Of a stretch of 15,431 nucleotides of DNA, positions 5,762 to 10,680 are shown piece by piece; position 1 is the stretch's first letter; each line of letters begins with the position of its first letter. The stretch spans positions 1 through 15,431 of the forward strand of contig JACRIR010000101.1 of assembly GCA_016215705.1 (NCBI GenBank). The letters run 5' to 3'. The position numbers and the translations under genes are program-made. The notes below the pieces were generated by a model that was given only the letters and a program-made list of their open reading frames with translations, had not been told where the DNA came from and did not search any database. Origin of the DNA: Candidatus Poribacteria bacterium. GTDB lineage: Bacteria; Abyssobacteria; SURF-5.

Positions 5762-6124
5762 ATGAGGATTGCAATTCCAGTATCTGGAGGAAAACTATGC
5801 GCTCATTTCGGTCATTGTGAGGAGTTTGCTCTGCTCGATGTGGACGCAGACAAGAAACAAATCACAAAGACGGAGACGGTCGCCGCTCCCGAACATGAGC
5901 CCGGCTTATTGCCCCGCTGGCTCCATGGATTGGGCGCGACTACGGTTATCGCTGGCGGCATGGGAGGGCGGGCTCAGGATATCTTCGCCCAAAATGGGAT
6001 AAAAGTGATCACCGGAGCGCCTTCAGACGAACCCAAAGCCATTGTGATGGCATATCTCGATGATTCGCTCCAGATCGGCAATAATGCTTGCGACCACGGC
6101 AGCGATCACGTTTGCAGTCATTGA
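5762..6124 (+). CDS. NifX/NifB-type protein 3, orange-protein-like, with Cys/His tail
   Basis: This 120-aa protein begins MRIAIPVSGGKLCAHFGHCEEFALLDVD. The CAHFGHCEEF signature is typical of NifX-domain proteins encoded with ferredoxin-ATPases, the neighbourhood of the Desulfovibrio orange protein. LGATTVIAGGMGGRAQDIFAQNGIKV follows. The C-terminus, CDHGSDHVCSH, is rich in Cys and His and could add metal ligands. The first-loop Cys13 and Cys19 with His15 and His18 are additional candidates for metal or cluster binding. The start is supported by AAGGAGA four bases upstream. It sits last in the ATPase group, 134 bp after the second ATPase. The orange-protein link is by family and context; which cluster it binds cannot be told from sequence. 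Confidence 0.9.
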   Translation: MRIAIPVSGGKLCAHFGHCEEFALLDVDADKKQITKTETVAAPEHEPGLLPRWLHGLGATTVIAGGMGGRAQDIFAQNGIKVITGAPSDEPKAIVMAYLDDSLQIGNNACDHGSDHVCSH

Positions 6125-6131
6125 GGGAAGA

Positions 6132-6281
6132 GTGGATTCCCGGCGCGAAAGAGCCACGACTAAACCTGATGGAACCACCGGCCTCACGGACAGAGGCAAA
6201 CCGACAATCTTTTATGGTATTACGCTTGCCGTCGCCGCTGAACTGCTTGGATTGAAGCGATTTTGTCCGCACGGGATGTAG
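6132..6281 (+). CDS. Possible small protein, 49 aa, unrecognised
   Basis: A GTG at 6132, eight bases after the stop of the NifX-like gene and just after GAGGGAAGA, opens a 49-codon frame ending at 6281. The product is basic and polar for its first half, then hydrophobic (IFYGITLAVAAELLGL) and ends KRFCPHGM. I recognise no family. It could be a small membrane-associated protein, a decayed gene end, or chance. The close spacing and the Shine-Dalgarno-like run are the only support. Confidence 0.25.
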   Translation: MDSRRERATTKPDGTTGLTDRGKPTIFYGITLAVAAELLGLKRFCPHGM

Positions 6282-6307
6282 AGAGAGGCGTTCCTTCCCA
6301 CTCCCAA

Positions 6308-6361
6308 GCCGTCCCTATCCTGCAGGCGGAGAATCCCGCAACGCTTGCAGGAAGGGACGGC
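6308..6361. terminator. Strong hairpin after the ATPase cluster
   Basis: GCCGTCCCT-A-TCCTGCA (6308-6324) pairs with TGCAGGA-AGGGACGGC (6346-6361): a 16-bp stem with one bulged base and a 21-base loop. There is no T-run after it, so it would be an atypical terminator or an mRNA-stabilising structure at the 3' end of the NifX-3 transcript. Confidence 0.5.
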
Positions 6362-6377
6362 CGCATGTTAGAGACAG

Positions 6378-6420
6378 GCTGATTCGGAAACACGATGCCA
6401 CATCGTGTCCTCAAATCAGC
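6378..6420. repeat. Interspersed palindrome, copy E
   Basis: GCTGATT at 6378-6384 pairs with AATCAGC at 6414-6420, and ACACGATG at 6390-6397 pairs with CATCGTGT at 6401-6408. The middle of the arms has mismatches, and the flanks differ from the AATTCGGGG form of other copies. It lies 45 bases upstream of the FmdB-like gene. Confidence 0.8.
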
Positions 6421-6465
6421 ACGCGTTTCTCGTGGAAAGACATAGAATAGAAGGAGATCACAAGA

Positions 6466-6699
6466 GTGCCGATATATGAATTCAGTTGTCGAGAATGTGG
6501 ACGTATCAGTGAGGTTTTGATCCGCACGAACTTGAGTGAAGAAACCCCTGCATGTCCTGTGTGCAGCTCGAAGAACCTTGAGCGGCTCATCTCGCTTCCG
6601 AACGTTCCAAAGGAGCAAACAGTCTCAGCGCCGCGATGCGGCCAGGGACACACGTGCTGTGGCAGCACAACCCCCTGTGAAAAACCTCCGTGCTCCTGA
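6466..6699 (+). CDS. FmdB-family zinc-ribbon protein with Cys-rich tail
   Basis: A 77-aa protein starting with GTG, with AAGGAGA nine bases upstream. The N-terminal half is the FmdB/regulatory zinc-ribbon signature: MPIYEFSCRECG, then CPVCSS, giving Cys 8/11 and Cys 30/33 as zinc ligands, followed by LERLISLPN. The rest (50-77) is not part of the usual core and holds five more cysteines (58, 64, 65, 71, 76) plus His62, a possible second metal site. FmdB relatives are named after a putative regulator of formamidase; their molecular role is unresolved. It lies between the ATPase cluster and regulator 2, whose own promoter starts after it, so it may close the cluster's transcription unit. Confidence 0.85.
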   Translation: MPIYEFSCRECGRISEVLIRTNLSEETPACPVCSSKNLERLISLPNVPKEQTVSAPRCGQGHTCCGSTTPCEKPPCS

Positions 6700-6720
6700 G
6701 CGAGTTCCCAACTAAGTAAT

Positions 6721-6736
6721 GTTGCAAATATGCAAC
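6721..6736. promoter_or_regulatory. Upstream activator site, distal (regulator 2 promoter)
   Basis: GTTGC-AAATAT-GCAAC is a perfect inverted repeat with a 6-base spacer, centred at 6728.5. It has the same form as 2300-2315 and 2333-2350. Confidence 0.75.
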
Positions 6737-6754
6737 TGTTGCGCCGCACACGTG

Positions 6755-6770
6755 GTTGCGCTTATGCATC
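6755..6770. promoter_or_regulatory. Upstream activator site, proximal (regulator 2 promoter)
   Basis: GTTGC-GCTTAT-GCATC is a one-mismatch version, centred at 6762.5, exactly 34 bp from the distal site and 111 bp from the -24 GG at 6873. At the first sigma54 unit the same distances are 34 and 109. Confidence 0.65.
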
Positions 6771-6871
6771 TGCTTGTCCCTGCTCCATACTTCCATCTTT
6801 CGGCACAGGGCAAATGAATATCCCTGCATCTCTTCAGTATCAAGCAACCCGCTCCGCGTCCACATCCCGGT

Positions 6872-6887
6872 TGGCACAATCCGTGCA
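6872..6887 (+). promoter_or_regulatory. Sigma54 promoter of regulator 2
   Basis: TGGCACAATCCGTGCA has GG at 6873-6874 and GC at 6885-6886 with ten bases between. The expected start is near 6898. Together with the two activator sites this predicts that regulator 2 is controlled by itself or by regulator 1. The remainder of the 6700-6947 spacer holds no gene that I can support. Confidence 0.85.
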
Positions 6888-6947
6888 GCACTAAATTAAT
6901 GGAGGTGTCGTTTTGGGTCCAAATGCAACATCGATTTGTGAGGAAAC

Positions 6948-8294
6948 ATGTCATACAGGTACCATCTTGATCAAAAAGATATTTCAGCGATCATTTTTAA
7001 CAGCATCAGCGAGGGTGTGTTCACGACGGATCACGACTGTCGCATCACTTCTTTCAATCGAGCGGCGGAGAAGATTTCGGGTTTCAGCCGGGAAGAAGCG
7101 ATCGGCAAGTATTGTTTCGATATTTTCCGGACCGACCTTTGCCAGACGCGGTGTGCGCTCAGAAACACGCTGGAGAACGGGAAATCGGTTTCGAACGTTC
7201 GCGTAACGATCATCACTCGTGACGGCCGCAAGGCGCCTATCAGCGTGAGCACAACGCTGTTGCGCGACGAGTCAAAGCAATGTAACGGAGCGGTTGAATT
7301 CTTTCGAGACCTTTCCGAGATTGAGAACCTTCAGGAGAAGGTTTCGAGATTCAACCGTTTCGAGAATCTCGTCAGCAATAATGAGAAGATGCAACATATC
7401 TTCAAATTGCTTCCAGAGATCGCCGAGTCCGAATGCAGCGTGCTGATTCAAGGGCCAAGCGGCTCGGGAAAAGAACTTCTGGCGCAGGCAATCCACAACT
7501 TGAGCCCGCGCAAGCATAATCCGTATATCCGGATCAACTGTGCGGCGCTTCCTGAAACCTTGCTGGAATCAGAGCTTTTCGGTTATGCGAGGGGAGCTTT
7601 CACGGATGCCAAGCGGGACAAACCCGGGATGTTTTTTCTCGCTCAGGGCGGGACACTGCTTCTCGACGAGATCGGAGATATGCCGCTCTCGCTCCAGGTG
7701 AAGCTTCTGAGGGTGCTCAATAACGGCGAATATCAGCCACTGGGTTCGACACGAATGCTGCAAGCCGACGCGCGAATCATCACGTCCTCGAATCGCGACA
7801 TCAAGCAAATGGTTGAGCAGGGCACGTTCCGAGAGGACCTGTATTATCGCGTCAATGTGATTAACATACAGATTCCTCCGCTACGGGAAAGGCTCGAGGA
7901 TTTGCCGCTTCTGATCGAGCATTTTATTCAAAAGTTTCGCGACAAGCGGAAGAAGGACATTCGAGAGGTTTCGGGCGATGTGCTCAGGCTGCTCAGGAAC
8001 TACGATTTCCCCGGCAACGTGAGGGAACTCGAAAACGCGGTCGAACATGCTTTTGTGATATGCAGGGACAACATCATTCAGGTCAATCATTTGCCCGAAC
8101 GACTGCTGGAAGCGGCGCAGTCCGGCGTTATGCCTTCCGCGCCGGCCAACTACGGTTCAAGTTCCGAAGAGTCTATCATCCGGGAGACCCTGGCGAGGCA
8201 TCGTGGGAATCGGCTGGAAACCGCCCAAGAACTCGGCATGCATCGGGCCACGTTGTGGAGGAAGCTGCAAAAATATCATATCGAGCATCCGTAG
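6948..8294 (+). CDS. Sigma54-dependent activator with PAS sensor domain (regulator 2)
   Basis: This 448-aa paralogue of regulator 1 matches it position for position up to about residue 380. The PAS domain (10-125) has Cys 56, 65 and 69 in CFDIF...LCQTRCALRNTL. The AAA+ domain has Walker A GPSGSGKE 169-176, GAFTDA 216-221 and Walker B GGTLLLDEIG 234-243. A Fis-type HTH lies at about 420-443 (TAQELGMHRATLWRKL). The inter-domain segment before the HTH (about 388-410) is the least conserved part. The HTHs of the two regulators are similar enough to recognise related sites. The ATG at 6948 has AGGA only three bases away, but an in-frame stop at 6939 excludes an earlier start. A GGAGGTG at 6901 belongs to the leader and is not used in this frame. 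Expression is predicted to need sigma54. Confidence 0.93.
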   Translation: MSYRYHLDQKDISAIIFNSISEGVFTTDHDCRITSFNRAAEKISGFSREEAIGKYCFDIFRTDLCQTRCALRNTLENGKSVSNVRVTIITRDGRKAPISVSTTLLRDESKQCNGAVEFFRDLSEIENLQEKVSRFNRFENLVSNNEKMQHIFKLLPEIAESECSVLIQGPSGSGKELLAQAIHNLSPRKHNPYIRINCAALPETLLESELFGYARGAFTDAKRDKPGMFFLAQGGTLLLDEIGDMPLSLQVKLLRVLNNGEYQPLGSTRMLQADARIITSSNRDIKQMVEQGTFREDLYYRVNVINIQIPPLRERLEDLPLLIEHFIQKFRDKRKKDIREVSGDVLRLLRNYDFPGNVRELENAVEHAFVICRDNIIQVNHLPERLLEAAQSGVMPSAPANYGSSSEESIIRETLARHRGNRLETAQELGMHRATLWRKLQKYHIEHP

Positions 8295-8306
8295 AATCGG
8301 TGCAAG

Positions 8307-8344
8307 AAATTGGGGACACGATGCGGCATCGTGTCCCCAATTTT
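8307..8344. terminator. Interspersed palindrome, copy F, acting as a likely bidirectional terminator
   Basis: Arms 8307-8324 and 8326-8343 are perfect 18-bp reverse complements (AAATTGGGGACACGATGC around one G). TTTT at 8341-8344 follows on the plus strand, and an AATTTCTT run on the minus strand. It lies 12 bases after the stop of regulator 2, between convergent genes, so it is well placed to end transcription from both sides. Confidence 0.75.
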
Positions 8345-8395
8345 CACAAGACATCAACAGTGAGACCATCCCATAGTCGGCTGACGCACACTGGC

Positions 8396-8464
8396 TTCTG
8401 TAGGTGCGAATTTATTCGCAGGCATAATGTGAAATATTATGCGAACAAATTTGCACCTACAGAA
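8396..8464. repeat. Full inverted repeat, CTGTAGGTGCGAAT family
   Basis: TTCTGTAGGTGC at 8396-8407 pairs with GCACCTACAGAA at 8453-8464. The stem continues through GAATTTATTCGCA with two purine mismatches, and the tip is AT-rich. A solo arm of the same family is at 267-287. It lies in the convergent spacer between regulator 2 and the Usp-like gene, which otherwise contains only the terminator palindrome. Confidence 0.85.
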
Positions 8465-8516
8465 TTACGGGACAGCTTTCCAGAGAATCCTTCTCTATGT
8501 GTCTCTTCTTTTTCTT

Positions 8517-9077
8517 TTACGCCTTTGCCGCCGCCGCCTTTTCCTTGGCGCCCAATCTGATTTCCTGCCATGAACCGGCTGGCAGGTTCATTCTGTCAAG
8601 GATCAGCACGGCCGGCGGATTCAGGAAGTACTGATCTGCTCTATCCGGTCCGACGAGCACTACCGGCGCCTGAAACCTGTACGCGAACTCCTCGATAGGA
8701 ATGTTGCCGAAGGTGATTCCTTTCTCGAGGTATGGAACGACCAACAACTGGTATTCCCTGTGCATGAGACACGTGCGCAGTTCTTTTGCGTGTCTGCTCT
8801 CCTCGCACACCTTGAAGCCGACATCGACGAACTCGCCGAGGCACTTGTCATAGTACTCGCGCACCCGGCGGTCGGTCTGGACAAGAATCTTGTCTTCAAT
8901 CTTGCGCGGCGGACCCAGTGGCTCGCTGTACTTCTCATACGGTGAGCGAAGAAAATAGAAGATGTTCAACTGGCATTTGCTTTCGCGGGCGACTCGAAAC
9001 GCAAAATCGAACGCCCAATCTCCCTTTTGAGAAAAATGCGCGCACAGTCCTATGTCGTTTACGCCGACGGTTGTCAT
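8517..9077 (-). CDS. Universal stress protein (UspA-like) domain protein
   Basis: A 186-aa protein. Residues about 20-145 fit the Usp alpha/beta fold: DWAFDFAFRVARESKCQLNIFYFL (helix 1 and strand 2), a long charged helix, then YQLLVVPYLEKGITFGNIPIEEFAYRFQAPVVLVGP, which matches the usual D-L-L-V-V-G...S.AE.V.....PVLVV end of the fold. The classic G-2x-G-9x-G(S/T) ATP-loop is not obvious, so nucleotide binding is uncertain. The Ala/Lys tail (GAKEKAAAAKA) is low-complexity. The ATG has AAGGAGGAAAACC just upstream. It lies 27 bp after the NifX-DUF1847 gene and is probably the second gene of that sigma54 unit. A signalling or stress-adaptor role alongside the metal protein is inferred. Confidence 0.75.
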   Translation of the reverse strand: MTTVGVNDIGLCAHFSQKGDWAFDFAFRVARESKCQLNIFYFLRSPYEKYSEPLGPPRKIEDKILVQTDRRVREYYDKCLGEFVDVGFKVCEESRHAKELRTCLMHREYQLLVVPYLEKGITFGNIPIEEFAYRFQAPVVLVGPDRADQYFLNPPAVLILDRMNLPAGSWQEIRLGAKEKAAAAKA

Positions 9078-9104
9078 GGTTTTCCTCCTTCGTTAGAGAG
9101 TCTT

Positions 9105-10079
9105 TCAGATTTCTCTCAAGATGTCCTCGATATAGTATTTCGAATACAAAGCGCTGACCGGATTGTTCGCCAGCGATTTGTCTTTCACAAACAGCGTCGA
9201 CGTGGGCGCCTTGCTGTGCTGCGAGAAAATGAAGTCAACGCCCACGCACAGCCCTACGGTCGTATTGATGTCGGTCCCCAAGTCGTTCAGCACTTCAGTC
9301 TGACCGACAGGATTGCAGGAAACCCCGTTGGAGGCCGTAAAGAAATCGTGCTGTGAGTGTCCTCCGACTTTGCAGCAGACCGTGCTGACGCGGAAAAATC
9401 TCCGCAACAGCCGCGTAAGTATCTCGGCTTCTCGAAACATTTCCACACAGAACGCAACCCCGACATGCTTGTATTCCATTCCGATACAGTAATATATGAA
9501 TTCCGCCACTCGACACAACTTCCGGTGTGTTTCCGCTGCGATATCCATAGTCACGTCCATCGAATGGCGCAGGTCGGAATACCTATCCGCCAAAAACAGC
9601 ATCCCGAATTCATCGGTGCAGTTCTCGCCTTTCAGGCAAATCCGGTCAATGCACTCGATGCAGTCGAAAATCGGTCCTGTGCCCTCGCTCCGCTGGTCTC
9701 CGATTTGATCGGCGCGGACAAGATTCGTTTCGCCGGAAGCCCTCTTCAGGGGCCGCGTCGCCAACCCGTATCCTTTCCCGAGGCTTCCATGCCGTATGGC
9801 CGAGAGAGCTTCTTCAACGTCGGCCGCAACATCGTCGATCACCTTTATGCCATATGAACCGGCCTTCTCGATGAACTCCCCGTCTATGGCGCCGCAGATA
9901 AATAAATCAATCTCCAAATCCACAAGCTGCGCCAGGCGTTCGTCTTCGGTCATGCCGAGAGTCTCGATTATCTTTCGCGACACTTCTTGTTTTTCGACCA
10001 ACTGCACGAGCAAAGTCTTGTCCGAATACAAGCAGCGAGGAGAAACTCTTTTACCGAACAACGGAATGGCTACCCGCAC
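9105..10079 (-). CDS. NifX-type domain fused to DUF1847 metal-binding domain
   Basis: A 324-aa protein. Residues 1-100 (MRVAIPLFGKRVSPRC ... IDLFICGAIDGEFIEKAGSYGIKVI) form a NifX/NifB-type domain. Residues 137-324 match DUF1847: a Cys motif CIECIDRICLKGENC (140, 143, 148, 154), YKHVGVAFCVEMFREAEILTRLL (203-225), VCCKVGG (234-240), CNPVGQTEVLNDLGTDINTTVGLCVG (255-280) and KAPTSTLFVKDKSLANNPVSALY (290-312). DUF1847 members are predicted metal-binding proteins common in anaerobes. The GTG at 10079 was chosen because AGGAGA lies six bases before it and the NifX domain begins exactly there; the frame stays open to 10340, but that extension has no family match. It is first in a unit with the Usp-like gene, transcribed from the sigma54 promoter at 10203-10217, divergent from Qrc. 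The start and the fusion are well supported; the function is unknown. Confidence 0.85.
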   Translation of the reverse strand: MRVAIPLFGKRVSPRCLYSDKTLLVQLVEKQEVSRKIIETLGMTEDERLAQLVDLEIDLFICGAIDGEFIEKAGSYGIKVIDDVAADVEEALSAIRHGSLGKGYGLATRPLKRASGETNLVRADQIGDQRSEGTGPIFDCIECIDRICLKGENCTDEFGMLFLADRYSDLRHSMDVTMDIAAETHRKLCRVAEFIYYCIGMEYKHVGVAFCVEMFREAEILTRLLRRFFRVSTVCCKVGGHSQHDFFTASNGVSCNPVGQTEVLNDLGTDINTTVGLCVGVDFIFSQHSKAPTSTLFVKDKSLANNPVSALYSKYYIEDILREI

Positions 10080-10122
10080 CGTCCTTCTCCTGCCATGTTT
10101 ACCACCACGCCCGGCGACGTGG

Positions 10123-10147
10123 CGCAACGTCCATTTACGCCGTTGCG
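10123..10147. promoter_or_regulatory. Inverted repeat in the leader of the DUF1847 unit
   Basis: CGCAACG (10123-10129) and CGTTGCG (10141-10147) are perfect 7-bp arms around 11 bases. It contains the same GCAA/TTGC half-sites as the activator sites but in the opposite order, and lies downstream of the sigma54 start point. It could be an mRNA hairpin or an additional protein site. Confidence 0.35.
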
Positions 10148-10201
10148 ACGTCGAGCCGTATTGCGTCTTGGGCTGAAATCGCATCTCGTGAATCAGAAAC
10201 G

Positions 10202-10217
10202 GGCAAAAACTGTGCCA
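10202..10217 (-). promoter_or_regulatory. Sigma54 promoter of the DUF1847-Usp unit
   Basis: On the minus strand TGGCACAGTTTTTGCC runs from 10217 to 10202, with GG at 10216-10215, ten bases, and GC at 10204-10203. This is very close to the consensus TGGCACG-N4-TTGCA. Expected start near 10191, giving a leader of about 110 bases to the GTG at 10079. Confidence 0.85.
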
Positions 10218-10282
10218 GTGATTTTCTGCGTCGCTTCGCCAATATGAAAGCGACGTGTCAAGGAGAATGCCGATCCCGCTTT

Positions 10283-10327
10283 CCCTTAATCGGGGACACC
10301 ATGCAGCATGGTGTCCCCGATTAAGGG
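10283..10327. repeat. Interspersed palindrome, copy G (22-bp perfect arms)
   Basis: Arms 10283-10304 and 10306-10327 are perfect reverse complements around A10305; the inner arm reads GGGGACACCATGC. Compared with copies B and F, the bases inside GGGGACAC differ but always on both arms, keeping pairing. It lies in the divergent spacer upstream of both sigma54 units. Confidence 0.92.
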
Positions 10328-10386
10328 CCGCTTCCTTCACATATAATCCTGTCGCATGAAGGGGGCCTGATCACAAGTAAATATGT

Positions 10387-10458
10387 TTGCGTTCCAACGT
10401 CGCCCGTGTCGCATTGCGTCGCGACAAATGTTGCGTGCAACGCGCAAGCGCAACATTT
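10387..10458. promoter_or_regulatory. Candidate activator-binding region between divergent sigma54 units
   Basis: The stretch is dense in TTGC (10387, 10414, 10431) and GCAA (10437, 10444, 10450) half-sites. AAATGTTGCG at 10426-10435 and CGCAACATTT at 10449-10458 form a perfect 10-bp inverted repeat with a 13-base spacer, centred at 10442. That is 159 bp upstream of the -24 GG of the Qrc promoter and 226 bp from that of the DUF1847 unit. GTTGC-GT-GCAAC (10430-10441) is nested inside. The arrangement differs from the N6 sites at 2300 and 6721. The 10080-10680 spacer holds no gene I can support. Confidence 0.55.
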
Positions 10459-10599
10459 TTACTGTGATTGCAGCGCGTCGCCGCGTCCGGCGAACGCTGC
10501 CCCAAACTTCCTGCGGAATGACGCATCGCATTAAGTTACGGTTTCTTTTCGATTCGATGTTGCTTGCGCGGAGCCGCCCTGAAATGCGAGCGGCGCCGA

Positions 10600-10615
10600 T
10601 GGCATAGTTCTTGCC
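10600..10615 (+). promoter_or_regulatory. Sigma54 promoter of the qrc operon
   Basis: TGGCATAGTTCTTGCC has GG at 10601-10602 and GC at 10613-10614, ten bases apart, with TTGCC at -12. Expected start is near 10626, about 55 bases before the GTG at 10681. Confidence 0.82.
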
Positions 10616-10680
10616 CATTAATCAGGCGGGCAACACGAGCGCGCAAGGCGCGACTGCAACACGCGGGAGGGAGTCAAAAG

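Noticed and set aside
2502-6124. Nitrogen fixation cluster
   Set aside because: NifX/NifB-type domains alone do not show nitrogenase. No nifH, nifD, nifK or radical-SAM NifB is present, and the ferredoxin-ATPase context fits ORP-type clusters.
6913-7206. TTG-started frame with GGAGGTG at 6901, overlapping regulator 2
   Set aside because: It lies almost wholly inside the firmly identified regulator in another frame and its product is low-complexity Arg/Ser. The Shine-Dalgarno-like run is probably chance or part of the leader.
323-10327. CRISPR array
   Set aside because: The repeated palindromes are dispersed singly over 10 kb, differ in sequence and have no regular spacers; no cas genes.
10080-10340. 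N-terminal extension of the NifX-DUF1847 frame up to an ATG at 10340
   Set aside because: The extra 87 residues match nothing, contain palindrome copy G, and include the sigma54 promoter at 10202-10217. The GTG at 10079 has a good ribosome binding site and starts the domain.
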